Below, in pieces: positions 8,736 through 17,523 of a DNA stretch of 17,523 nucleotides. Under the pieces are notes generated by a model. That model made no database searches. It was not told where the DNA came from and worked only from the letters and a program-made list of their open reading frames with translations. Numbering within the stretch: the stretch's first letter is position 1; the number at the start of each line of letters is the position of its first letter. Made by a program: the position numbers and the translations under genes. Source of the DNA: Larix sibirica (Eukaryota; Streptophyta; Pinopsida; Pinales; Pinaceae). The stretch is from contig NWUY0300038102.1 of assembly GCA_004151065.3 (NCBI GenBank), forward strand, positions 34,687-52,209. Reading direction: 5' to 3'.

Positions 8736-10034
8736 TCAAAATATAGTGTCAGCTTGTTCATTATCAGCACGTGGTACATGCATAAACTGGGCATCTTGAA
8801 AAAGTGGAAGTAAGGATCTAATTTGATGTAGCCACGGTGAGAGCGCCAAGATATTGATATTCCCCACTTGGTTTATCCAATTGATGACCACTTGAGAATC
8901 ACCTGCAATCTGCCTCAGTTCTAAATTACGGACATTCGCAAAATACAGGATGAGCCAAAGTGCACAAAGTTCAACTTTTGTATTAGTCCCTTCACCAAAA
9001 TTCATCCATAGCTTAAAGTAATAACCATGGTTCAATGTGATGATCCCTCCCGCACCACAACGCAAACCGGACCCCTGAGAGGCCCCATCAAAAAGATCAA
9101 AAAATGTCGCTAAAAGAATGGAAGGAGCCCTACCAACTTGTTGAATCTTATCCTCATCTTCAGCCACAATTCCCCCCACCTCTGACAGTGCCAGCAACGC
9201 ATTCCTCGCCACCCAACCTGGCTGCACATGTTTATCCTCAAATATAGCAAGGTTCCTCGCCTTCCAAATCCCCCACAACACATTGCAAAATAGTTCAACA
9301 ATAAATCTATTACTTTTAAAACAACTCAGCAAAACTTCAGAGAGGGATCGAACTGCCCAAGTAGGGAAAGTATCCTCAGATAGACAAATCACCTCCCACA
9401 CATGTGTGCTGGAAATATATTCAAAAAAGAGATGCTCTACCCCATCCTCCCCCTGAAAACATAAACAACAAACACCTGGGCCAATAAACCCGCGTTTTTG
9501 CAAATTATACCAGAATAGTAACTTACCTTCCAACACCAGCCACATGAAGATTTTAATTTTCATTTGAATATGCCAACACCATAAAATACCATGACACCAA
9601 CAGGACGATGGACTAGCACGAAAAAATGTATCATATGCCAAATGCGTTGTTGGAATCCCATTTGCAGTATTCCATGACCTGGCAAGGTGATCCTCGTCCA
9701 ACCCGAGGTGTATAATGCCATTTTGAAGGTCTCGAACGTACCCATCCCACTCAACTGCCAATGTTCCCTGCAAACCGAGTTGTCCAGTAGAAATCCACAA
9801 TTGAAATGGCACATTTGTGTCTTTTGAAGTGGCCGCATGATATAGGGTAATATAACCCCGAGCTTGAAGAGTAGCCGTAAGTTCTGTTGAGAGCTTGTAA
9901 ATGGACGGGCCTCCAATAATTGGGTCTGCACCCAAAAATATCAATCTGCCATTCCCCGGAATCCACCCAATCCAGTCCGCCATTAAGGATATCTTCAATG
10001 ATAGCCCTGCCCAGAAATTGGAGACACCCTTCAA
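8736..10034 (-). pseudogene. LINE zf-RVT and RNase H, long open remnant
   Basis: This 432-codon frame is the C-terminal part of the LINE ORF2. Near residues 160-210 the zf-RVT region reads KIKIFMWLVLEGKLL, followed by CCLCFQGEDGVEHLFFE, with the C-x2-C and H-x3 ligand pattern. The RNase H domain follows: FDGASQGSG near residue 320 (first catalytic Asp), TKVELCALWLIL (Glu), IAGDSQVVINWI (Asp) and ADNEQAD at the end (final Asp region). All four catalytic positions look present. The frame is still open even though the upstream RT is broken. The stop at 8736 falls soon after the last motif. 8449-8739 is 3' flank of the element, not a separate gene. Confidence 0.87.
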
Positions 10035-10051
10035 TTTTATGTTCCCAGCTC

Positions 10052-11276
10052 TTAGCCGCTTCGAAATTGAAGAACCTTAAGGTATTTGTCAATAATCACA
10101 ACACCCCAAGGCCCCTCGACCATCAGTGCCCTCCATAGACTCTTTGCTAATAAAGCGGAAGAGAAAAAATGTATATTCTTCATGGACCAACCTCCCCTCT
10201 GATAAGGAGAAGCCAACTTTCGCCAGTCCGCCAGATGAAACTTATGCGATTTCTGACCAGACCATATGAAATTATGCATCTTCCTCCTCATAGAAGACAG
10301 GATGGATTTCGGGACCTTGCACAGTGATAGCCAAAATACACCTAAATTCTGCAAGACTGATTTCACTAAAATTAACCGTCCACCAATAGACAGCCATCTC
10401 CAGCACCAGTTGTGAATCCTTTGATCAAATCGCTTTAGTAACCAGAACTAATCATGTTTGTTGTATGCGTTAGGTTTTAAAAAATAACCTAGATACACAA
10501 TGCCATCCACAAGAGCTTTGATCTTATAATTGAAAATAGCATAGATCTCCATCCTTAATAAATATAGGATAGATGTTTTTTTATCATTGATTATCATACC
10601 TGTGGTAATCAGAATTAGGTCAAGTATTACCTTAATAGCAGCCCACACAGCTCTACAGGCCTTACCGAAAAGCATCACATCGTCTACAAAACACTAGTGG
10701 GTTATATGAATGTTTTTTGTGATATGCACACCAGTAATCAGGTGTCAACTTTTGCCTTGAGAAAGAGCCTACTTAGGCCTTCAATCACAATCAGGAAAAG
10801 TAAAGGTGATAATGGGAAGCCTTGCTGGAGCCCCCTCGAGGCAGAGAAAAATTTAGACGGACTACCATTTACCGGAACTAAGTAGCTAACAGAAGACACA
10901 CAGCTCATAATCCATTTCATAGCCCGCCATGGGATTCCTATCTGAATCAAGGCGAATCGCAGGAAGTCCCAATTTACCTTGTCATAGGCCATCGTGAGAT
11001 CCATTTGCAGTATCAGATCTTTTTTGTTTATGGTTTTAATACTGTGGAAAGCTTCTTGTGCCAGGCCAATTGCATCTAGTATTTGTTGATTTTCCAAAAA
11101 CCCAAATTGCTCTTTTGAAATATTCTTGGAGAGTACCGGCTTGATCCTGTTAGCAATGATCTTCGCCACAATTTTGTATACTAGGTTGCAAAGTGATATC
11201 GGCCTGAAGTCTTCAAAGGAATCCTGCAACGAAGTTTTAGGAATCAAAGCTATGAACGTTGAATTTAAAGCCACTC
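10052..11276 (-). pseudogene. LINE reverse transcriptase, palm and thumb, broken
   Basis: The 11274-10738 frame has the L1-type blocks TFIALIPK, FRPISLCNLVYKI, ANRIKPVLS, QFGFLE, LQMDLTMAYDKVNWDFL (first catalytic Asp in LQMDL) and RGLQQGFPLSPLLFLIV. The catalytic box reads CFVDDVMLF at about 10686-10660, with both aspartates kept, but a TAG lies two codons before it. The downstream frame (10366-10052) has the thumb and linker blocks FWLSLCKVPKSILSSMRRK, FIWSG, GGWSMKNIHFF and LLAKSLWRAL. Several frame changes separate the pieces. Family length and order are normal; function is lost. Confidence 0.9.
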
Positions 11277-12117
11277 AAATGTTACCTGATAGACGTGAAT
11301 CTTCCACCATAGCAAGTAATTCCGGCCCCATCAAGTCAAAGAACTTAGTGAATAGTTCAACAGTCCAGCCATCAGGGCCTGGGCTTTTGGCCTTAGCCAA
11401 TTTTTGAATGACCAATTTAATTTCTGATAGTGTGACTCAAGCAAAGACATCATTCCCCTCCTGCTCCGAGAAAAAACGAGGGTACTCTCGAATAACTTTA
11501 ATCTGCTCACTAATCCTGCTAGTACCCAGATCTGAAAAGTATTCCTCAAAATGATCTCCAGCCTCCAGGAGTAATGCCGACTAACTGCAAATAATTTCAC
11601 TATTCTTAGTTTTTAAAGACCATATTGAATTATGAACCCGACGCCTATCAGCAAATTTCTAAAAACATTTGGTATTTTTATCGCCTAGGGCAATCCATGT
11701 GGCCCTGCTTTTCAGTCGCCATGACTCCTCTTCTCTTAAGAGCAGTAAATGTTTTTGTTGTTCCAACTCCCGAAGTGTTAGTGGAATATGAGAATTGATT
11801 GATCCCAATTTATGTATGCCCTATATCTCATCTATGGCCGCCTCAATGGATACAAGCTCCATAGAAAGAGCGTTTTTCCTCATCCTTTCCCATTTGATTG
11901 TGCATGATTTAAGATTCCCCAGTTTCTTCATAAGATGGTAGGAAGGAGACTCCCTCAGATCTCTAGAATACTCTGTCCAAGATTTTTTAACCAACTCCAC
12001 AAACCTCGCATCTTGAAGCCATGTGTGATTAAATTTAAAAGGATAGTTTTGTGGATTGGCCTCAAAATCGATCTCCAGTACTATTGCCAAATGATCTGAG
12101 ATCTTTGCAGTATCAAT
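11277..12117 (-). pseudogene. LINE ORF2 linker between endonuclease and RT
   Basis: The reading continues as SDHLAIVLEIDF, the terminal SDH-H-type block of the endonuclease. A helical linker follows (FKFNHTWLQDARF, then ESWRLKSRATWIALGDKNTK) and then SPGPDGWTVELF, the start of the RT region. In-frame stops break it at about 11820, 11660, 11584, 11440 and 11277. Each part is a clear plant L1 ORF2 match, but the chain is dead. Confidence 0.8.
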
Positions 12118-12509
12118 CTAGGACCGGAATCTGTAGGATTTCTCCAGTAGAGAGTCCGCAGCCAAATATCGATCCAATCTTTTTGCTACACAGTCAATGC
12201 CACTCCGGCCATTGCTCCAGGTTAGATTAAGTGGATAAGGCTCCAAGTCATTAAGTTTTAATGCTGAAAAATAATTTTGAAAAAAAACAGATAGAGGATC
12301 CAGCCTACAAGTATCACCCCATACCTCAGCGTCAGATAGGGTAAGATTAAAGTCACCAGCCATCAACAGATTTGGGAGTGCTAAGATTTCCATATGTTGT
12401 GTCGACTCCCAGAAGGTCTTGCGATTGATATATGGTGCATAAACATTTAAGATATTAATATCACCAGAAAAACTAACTAGTTTACCTTTCTTAACATTAT
12501 CGTTAATAT
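12118..12509 (-). pseudogene. LINE endonuclease (EEP family), C-terminal part
   Basis: This APE-type endonuclease nicks target DNA to start reverse transcription. On the minus strand I read ILNVYAPYINRKTFWE, then LLMAGDFNLTLSDAEVWG (the GDFN metal-site block), then LTWSNGRSGIDCVAKRLDR, the family's TWSN and R-LDR region. The frame ends in a stop at about 12118. The N-terminal third, including its catalytic residues, is missing because of the junction with element A1. Confidence 0.88.
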
Positions 12510-12510
12510 C

Positions 12511-12934
12511 AGGGCTGGCAGGTGCGGGTGGAGTTCTCTACGACTCCGCGGGTAATAACATGAAGGACTATGCCTGGGGTATTGGAAGGCATACGAACAA
12601 CAGTGCTGAATGGCTAGCTCTAACAAAAGGGCTAGAGATCGCTAGTGCGATGGGTATCACTAATTTAGCGGTTTGTGGTGACTCGATGCTCATCATTAGG
12701 GAGACTAGGAATTTAACTATGAACAAGAAAATTCCTGCCTCTAAATTGCATAGTCTTCTCAAGTATCTTGTTAGTGAATTTGACTCAGTCACATTCTATC
12801 ACATCATGCGTTCTAACAATCAAGAAGCAGATCGTAAGGCTAATGAAGGTGCCAACCTAAACAAGGGGGTTCTTACTAGCAATCTATCACTTAGCAACGA
12901 TGTTTGGGTTCCTCGACAAGCACAAGCTTCTTGA
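12511..12934 (+). pseudogene. Truncated RNase H domain in element A1
   Basis: The open frame from the element's first bases reads GLAGAGGVLYDSAG, then NSAEWLALTKGLEIASAMG, LAVCGDSMLII and NNQEADRKANEGANLNKG. This is the RNase H fold used by plant retroelements. The catalytic Glu (in AEWLAL), Asp (CGDSM) and final Asp (EADRKA) are present. The first strand with the first catalytic Asp (the DGAS block) lies before the element start and is absent, so the protein would be inactive. The first ATG in frame is at 12560. By eye about 12 of 19 base differences from A2 change the protein, so neither copy looks constrained. Confidence 0.82.
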
Positions 12935-13796
12935 CATACATAGGTTCCTAGTTTCTTTCCTAGGAATGTTGTTTACATTACACTACATTGCTAATAGTGC
13001 TCTGCAACAATTTTTAAGCCAAGGTATCAAACCCCGCTGGGTTTCTCGAGGCAAGGACAATCGTTCTCTGTCTTCACATGGGATCCACGGGGGATACGTT
13101 CTTTCTAAATCCTTGAAAGGACGCAGTGGCTCCAGTCTACATACTCAGTTGGGAGAAAAACAGACGTCATCTACTCCGTGTCTGCAGCACCAGTCTCCAG
13201 GCAGACGCGTAGATATGGCATATCTAGGCTTCAATCATTGTATGAGTACCCTACCTCTTCTTGAATTTTCTGCTCTTGATTTTCACAAACATTCCCCTTC
13301 CTGGCCTGGTATTCAGCAAAGGGAGCAATCTTGGGTTCCAGAAAACAACGGTGGGGAAATTGCAGAAAGTAGAAAACGAAAATTCTTTTCTATGGCAGGC
13401 TTGGTAAATGTGGCCCTTGGTGCGAGCATTGAGCAGTCTCTTGGTTATGGTCCTTTTGGTAACAACGAGCATTCGCTCAGTATTCTGAATGACTGTTTAG
13501 CGATCCTCGAGGCCCAGGTTCACCTCCTGTGAATTGAGGTGGGTGAATGGAAGAAGACTGTAATTAAAGTGTCACAAATGGAGCAAGCTGCCAAGAAAGA
13601 AGTTAGGAAGATGAAGGAAAAGTTGGTAGAGATGGCAATGGACATGGAGAAATGCAACTTGAAGGATACTGAGCAGCTCAGAGAGATTCGTGGTATCACC
13701 CAACAGGTTCAGGATAACGTCATAGGCATCTGCAGTGAGAATGCTGAACTGAGGCAGATTATGCTAGATAAGCTCGCCAGGCAAGATACTCTCTGA
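12900..13796 (+). pseudogene. Coiled-coil-like frame downstream of RNase H in A1, with one internal TGA
   Basis: From ATG 12900 this frame is open to a TGA at 13530-13532. It then continues in the same frame to TGA 13794-13796. The second part (about 88 codons; first ATG 13578) is Lys/Glu-rich, heptad-like and probably a coiled coil: MEQAAKKEVRKMKEKLVEM, later QQVQDNVIGICSENAELRQ. I recognise no family. A2 has the same TGA plus extra stops (TAG at 15075 and again at about 15557), so the copies do not show a maintained gene. It could be a relic of an ORF1-like or captured host exon, or simply open by chance. Confidence 0.4.
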
Positions 13797-13920
13797 ATTC
13801 CGGGTCTCATCACTTCTGAATCTTCTGGTGGTTTTTTTGGATAGCTGGTTCTTTGTTTTTCTTCCTTAGACCTTCGTTTCTTTGGTTAGTTGTTATACCT
13901 CCATATTCCACAGTGTCGCA

Positions 13921-13921
13921 N
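13921..13921. other. Undetermined base (possible assembly join)
   Basis: The N falls exactly between the end of the A1 flank and the first base of repeat B1. Linkage of everything right of here to the left part of the window therefore rests on the scaffold. Confidence 0.7.
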
Positions 13922-14265
13922 TTTTTAAGAAGTTTTATATCTCTAGGTTGAATAGAATGATTTGTGAGTTATGTATTTTGATGTAAGCTTATGTCAAGTT
14001 TGTTATGTGATGTTCTTTGTAAGGAGTTCCATTTCTTTTTGTACATCGACGTTGTTTCGAGCTTAGAATGTGTTAATGGGAATCAATGAGAAAGGAATTA
14101 TGAGATGCACATATAGGGTGAACTACTTGTATTAAATTAATTTATACCATTAGCTTAATAATTATAAGTGTATAAGTTGTATTCCTTTGAATTCCATATA
14201 AAGGAAATATACATGGTTAAAGAGGATAGATACCTCGGAATGTTCAAAGTTAGGAGTAAGCATTA
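13922..14265 (+). repeat. Repeat B1, 344 bp, identical to B2
   Basis: This begins TTTTTAAGAAG and ends GTAAGCATTA. I find no difference from 16202-16545 across all 344 bases, and flanks diverge at once on both sides. AT-rich, no coding frame, no TG...CA ends, so it is not an obvious LTR. Confidence 0.95.
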
Positions 14266-14430
14266 GAATATAAACCAAAAGTAGAATATAAGTTATAATT
14301 AGAATCTTAGTTAAGTATATGTATTGAAAAATGAGTTGTGATTTTTATTTGTGGAAACATTTTGAAATTCTATGACTTTATGGAAAAGGATTTTAATTGT
14401 GTTTTAAATTTTAATTAACTATGTATTAAT
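14266..14430. other. AT-rich non-coding DNA left of A2
   Basis: Contains two near copies of AGAATATAA. Nothing else recognisable. Before A2 inserted, it was continuous with 16105. Confidence 0.6.
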
Positions 14431-14445
14431 ATGTTGTGTATAGTT
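14431..14445 (+). repeat. Target-site duplication, left copy
   Basis: ATGTTGTGTATAGTT directly precedes A2 and recurs directly after A2's poly(A) tail. This is the hallmark of target-primed reverse transcription. Confidence 0.93.
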
Positions 14446-14446
14446 C

Positions 14447-14852
14447 AGGGCTGGCAGGTGCGGTTGGAGTTTTCTACGACTCCGCGGGTAATGATTTGAA
14501 GGACTATGCCTGGGGTATTGAAAGGCATACGAACAACAGTGTTGAATGGCTAGCTCTAACAAAAGGGCTAGAGATCGCTAGTGCGATGCGTATCACTAAT
14601 TTAGCGGTTTGTGGTGACTCGATGCTCGTCATTAGGGAGGCTAGGAATTTAACTATGAACAAGAAAAGTCCTGCCTCTAAATTGCATAGTCTTCTCAAGT
14701 ATCTTGTCAGTGAATTTGACTCGGTCACATTCTATCACGTCATGCGTCCTAACAATCAAGAAGCAGATCGGAAGGCCAATGAAGGTGCCAACCTAAACAA
14801 GGGGGTTCTTACTAGCAATCTATCTCTTAGCAACAATGTTTGGGTTCCTTGA
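14447..14852 (+). pseudogene. Truncated RNase H domain in element A2
   Basis: Same domain as in A1: GLAGAVGVFYDSAG, NSVEWLALTKGLEIASAM, LAVCGDSMLVI and NNQEADRKANEG, ending in a TGA where A1 reads Arg (WVP-stop versus WVPRQAQAS). The Glu, Asp and Asp catalytic positions remain and the first Asp block is missing. No in-frame ATG exists near the element start, so a full-length product is unlikely. Confidence 0.82.
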
Positions 14853-14894
14853 CAAGCACAAGCTTCTTGACATATCCTAGTTTCTTTCCTAGGA

Positions 14895-15724
14895 ATGTTG
14901 TTTACATTACACTACATTGCTAATAGTGCTCTGCAGCAATTTTTAAGCCAAGGTCTCAAACCCACCTGGGTTTCTCGAGGCAAGGACAATCGTTCGCTGT
15001 CTTCACATGGGAGCCACGAGGGATACGTGCTTTCTAAATCCTTGAAAGGACGCAGCGGCTCCAGTCTACATACTTAGTTGGGAGAAAGACAGACTTCATC
15101 TACTCTGTGTCTGTAGCTCCAGTCTCTAGGAAGACGCATAGATATGGCATATCCAGGCTTCAATCACTGTATGAGTACCCTACCTCTTCTTGACTTTTCT
15201 GCTCTTGATTTTCACAAACATTCCCCTTCCTGGCCTGGTATTCAGCAAAGGGAGCAAGCTTGGGTTCCGGAAAACAACGATGGGGAAATTGCAGAAAGTA
15301 GAAAATGAAAATTCTTTTCTATGGCAGGCTTGGTAAATGTGGCCCCTGGTGCGAACATTGAGCAGTCTCTTGGTTATGGTCCTTCTGGTAACAACAAGCA
15401 TTCGCTCAGTATTCTAAACAACCATTTAGCGATCCTCGAGGCCCAGGTCCACCTCCTGTGAATTGAGGTGGGTGAATGGAAGAAATCTATAATTAAAGTG
15501 TCACAAATGGAGCAGGCTGCCAAGAAAGAAGTTAGGAATATGAAGGAAAAGCTGGTATAGATGGCAATGGACATGGAGAAATGCGACTTGAGGTATACTG
15601 AGCAGCTCAGAGGGATTCGTGGTATCACCCAGCAGGTTCAGGATAACGTCATAGGCATCTGCATCGAGAATGATGAACTGAGGCAGATTATGTTGGATAA
15701 GCTCGCCAAGAAAGATACTCTCTG
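14895..15724 (+). pseudogene. Decayed copy of the coiled-coil-like frame in A2
   Basis: This matches 12966-13796 of A1. The frame is cut by TAG at 15075 and again near 15557, and the TGA ahead of IEVGEWKK is shared with A1. Residue changes against A1 in the coiled-coil part are mostly non-synonymous (for example V-I, K-N, D-Y, E-G), as expected for neutral decay. Confidence 0.5.
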
Positions 15725-16080
15725 AATTCCGGGTCTCATCACTTCTGAATCTCATGGTGGTTTTTTTGGATAGCTGGTTCTTTGTTTTTCTTCCTTAGAC
15801 CTTCGTATTTTTTGTTAGTTGGTGTTTTTTCTCGTTTAGAACTTTTAGTTAGATTCTTAGCAAGTTTATAAGCCTGTTAGCTTGCAAGGCTGTCAATATT
15901 TTTGAATCTCTATATTTGTAATTATGTTTGTCTGGTAAGGGGATTAGATTCAACACTTTGGACATGATGATTGTAGAGAATTGGCCGCCCATTTGTTTTT
16001 GGAATGCAGGCATTCTCTTACATTCTATAATTTTGTTCACCATCCTTTTTTATATAAAAAAAATCTCAACCGTTTATGTT

Positions 16081-16104
16081 AAAAAAAAAATGTTGTGTAT
16101 AGTT
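16081..16104 (+). repeat. A2 poly(A) tail and right target-site duplication
   Basis: A run of ten A (16081-16090) is followed by TGTTGTGTATAGTT (16091-16104). Together with the last A this repeats 14431-14445. Confidence 0.93.
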
Positions 16105-16201
16105 ATATTCTTTTTAAATTGAGAAAAATGGATATAATGGTTAAGTATTATGGAAGGAGGTATATATATAGGTAAAAGATGGAATGTTTACCTTTAATAA
16201 A
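16105..16201. other. AT-rich non-coding DNA right of A2
   Basis: This is the right half of the target site, with no features beyond a short TATATATA run. Confidence 0.6.
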
Positions 16202-16545
16202 TTTTTAAGAAGTTTTATATCTCTAGGTTGAATAGAATGATTTGTGAGTTATGTATTTTGATGTAAGCTTATGTCAAGTTTGTTATGTGATGTTCTTTGT
16301 AAGGAGTTCCATTTCTTTTTGTACATCGACGTTGTTTCGAGCTTAGAATGTGTTAATGGGAATCAATGAGAAAGGAATTATGAGATGCACATATAGGGTG
16401 AACTACTTGTATTAAATTAATTTATACCATTAGCTTAATAATTATAAGTGTATAAGTTGTATTCCTTTGAATTCCATATAAAGGAAATATACATGGTTAA
16501 AGAGGATAGATACCTCGGAATGTTCAAAGTTAGGAGTAAGCATTA
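16202..16545 (+). repeat. Repeat B2, 344 bp, identical to B1
   Basis: Direct copy of 13922-14265 at an offset of exactly 2280 bp. The following sequence (ATGATATGATTT) is unrelated to that after B1. Confidence 0.95.
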
Positions 16546-17523
16546 ATGATATGATTTCTTACAAAAGAATAGTCCGTTGTTGAAGATATGAGAGTCCCAT
16601 GTAATAGTGTTTTAGCATATAAGTATATGTTAGGATATGGTCATATAGACTCGAAACAAAACCGAATATGGTGAAATTGTACTCTTATACAAAACATGGA
16701 ATCCTAGTTAGTATTGTGTGGTATATAAGATTAATGTATGGAAGATTGGATGGTCTCACTAAGAATAACAAGTAGTCGCAAGTAAGTTCATAGTCACATT
16801 ATATATATATATATATAATTAGCCAACATGGCTCATGATAATAATTGTATAGTTATGAAACTAACATATTAGGTGATGATAGGACTAATTGAAAGATATT
16901 GTCTTATTTTATTTTACATTTTATTTAGGAAATGACATGAATTAAGTGAAAAATATAATGCATTATCATATTTCTTAATTCATTAATGGGATAGGAAAAA
17001 GTAGAAAAAAAAAGGGGGTTGATATCGGGTTTTATTTATTTATTTATGGGGTAGTATGAAAAGTTAATGTATTACTAGATTTATAATGCATTTATGTTAT
17101 AAGATGAATTGGATGAAAAGTAAAATAATATTATATTTCATAGTTTTTATTATGTGATGATATGAGGTAGATGCAAAGATAAGTTATATATGGAATTGCA
17201 TTTGAACTCTAGAGGTAATTAATAGTTCACTTATGAAAGATATTTTTATTAGTGAAGTTAAATTAGATGAGTTTTAAATTAGAGAATTAATTTATGCATA
17301 TTTGACCTGGTAATAGGGTCTTATTCCTTTTCCAATTAATTATTCATAAAGGAATGTATGGAGATGATTAGCATAATAAACCGAACACAATGAAGCTAAC
17401 ATTAGGTCATGATCAAACTTGATGAAACTAACGAAGTGGTCTTATGACAACATGAATGATGAAATGAGGTAAGGATGTGATAATCTCGTTAACCTCGAGT
17501 AATGATATTGATGAAAGGACTAA
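16546..17523. other. AT-rich DNA, no gene; possible LTR start near 17020
   Basis: No coding frame of note. An AT dinucleotide run lies at 16801-16817. A polypurine stretch AGAAAAAAAAAGGGGG (17003-17018) is followed by TTGATATCGGG, which resembles a polypurine tract and the start of a 3' LTR on the plus strand. No pol sequence is visible upstream to back this. Confidence 0.5.

Larger units (their letters stand above)
8376..12509 (-). mobile_element. L1-type LINE (EN-RT-zf-RVT-RNase H), decayed
   Basis: The minus strand carries the C-terminal part of an endonuclease, a reverse transcriptase, a zf-RVT zinc-binding region and an RNase H domain, in the order of plant L1-type ORF2. The 3' end is marked by a T-run on the plus strand at about 8377-8385, which is a short poly(A) tail on the element strand. 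The endonuclease N-terminus is cut at 12509/12510, where element A1 begins. The few bases after A1 (13894-13920) may be the other side of the same LINE, so A1 may be nested in it. Many stops and frame changes show it is inactive. ORF1 is not in view. Confidence 0.88.
12510..13893 (+). mobile_element. Element A1: RNase H-bearing retroelement copy, 3' incomplete
   Basis: A1 begins CAGGGCTGGCAGGTGCG and matches A2 (14446 onward) at about 95% across the RNase H part and through the downstream region. Homology ends near 13893, about 200-250 bp short of A2's 3' end, with no poly(A). It starts inside the LINE endonuclease sequence. The 27 bases after it, read on the minus strand, encode VEYGGI, which could be the GGI block of the interrupted endonuclease. 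That would make A1 nested in the LINE, but no clear target duplication is seen. Confidence 0.75.
14446..16090 (+). mobile_element. Element A2: RNase H-bearing non-LTR retroelement with poly(A) and TSD
   Basis: A2 starts CAGGGCTGGCAGGTGCG, the same base as A1. It carries the truncated RNase H domain, the decayed coiled-coil frame and about 360 bp of 3' non-coding sequence, and ends in a run of ten A at 16081-16090. A 15-bp direct repeat flanks it exactly. The poly(A) plus TSD show insertion by LINE machinery. It has no endonuclease or RT of its own, so it must have been mobilised in trans, or be a 5'-truncated copy of a larger LINE. Confidence 0.9.

Noticed and set aside
8449-8739. 96-codon hydrophobic minus-strand frame
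   Set aside because: It is Phe/Leu/Trp-rich DNA after the LINE RNase H stop and before the poly(A) end, so most likely 3' non-coding sequence and not a membrane protein.
9560-10138. Several overlapping frames inside the LINE on both strands
   Set aside because: The zf-RVT and RNase H frame explains the region; the others are shadows or frame-shifted remnants.
12568-12792. Minus-strand 74-codon frame (also 14504-14728)
   Set aside because: It is antisense to the RNase H domain, which has a clear motif series.
13251-13472. Minus-strand frame conserved in both A copies (also 15180-15401)
   Set aside because: Both come from the same duplicated DNA, so conservation adds nothing; no domain or start context supports it.
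13922-16545. B1 and B2 as LTRs of one element with A2 inside
   Set aside because: There are no TG...CA ends, no primer site after B1, no polypurine tract before B2 and no gag or pol between; A2's own TSD shows it is a separate insertion.
1-17523. CRISPR array, rRNA, tRNA genes, bacterial operons
   Set aside because: None seen. The only tRNA-related sequence is the retrotransposon primer binding site, and gene structure is clearly plant-like.

Overview
The window looks like nuclear DNA from a seed plant. It contains an intron-bearing gene for a plant-only protein (proton pump interactor, PPI1 type). Plant-type Ty3/Gypsy and L1-type LINE relics surround it. The density of decayed elements, the pseudogene fragments and a host gene whose 3' exons are not in view would fit a large, transposon-rich genome such as a gymnosperm's. 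That last point is inference from style, not from a diagnostic sequence. The window contains two single-N positions (2197 and 13921), which may be assembly joins.

Layout. (1) 1-3058, minus strand: the 5' part of a decayed Ty3/Gypsy element. Reading leftward it has an LTR (2796-3058), a tRNA-type primer binding site (2779-2790), a leader, gag, protease and the start of reverse transcriptase, which runs off the left edge. (2) 3057-3455, plus strand: a broken WD40 fragment resembling diphthine methyltransferase (DPH7). It abuts the LTR edge exactly, so the LTR element appears to have inserted into it. (3) 3592-4380, plus strand: a second, unidentified gene relic, broken by frameshifts and stops and carrying an in-frame 129-bp tandem duplication. 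(4) 4381-5386: no gene seen; a GAATC-rich, telomere-like stretch. (5) 5387-8300, minus strand: the 5' half of a PPI1-like gene, with a promoter, a 5'UTR exon, a 5'UTR intron and four intact coding exons joined in phase 0. The C-terminal exons are not in view. (6) 8376-12509, minus strand: a decayed L1-type LINE ORF2 (endonuclease, RT, zf-RVT, RNase H). (7) 12510-16104, plus strand: two copies (A1, A2; about 95% identical by eye in the RNase H part) of a short element carrying a truncated RNase H domain followed by a coiled-coil-like frame. A2 has a poly(A) tail and a 15-bp target-site duplication; A1 lies inside the LINE. (8) 13922-14265 and 16202-16545: a 344-bp perfect direct repeat (B1, B2) flanking A2, in AT-rich non-coding DNA that continues to the right edge.

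The only apparently functional host gene is the PPI1-like gene. The rest is a nested record of retrotransposition. The most interesting signal is the A1/A2 pair. Both copies begin at the same nucleotide inside an RNase H domain, although they sit in unrelated flanks. This suggests a defined short non-autonomous retroelement rather than two random 5' truncations of a LINE.
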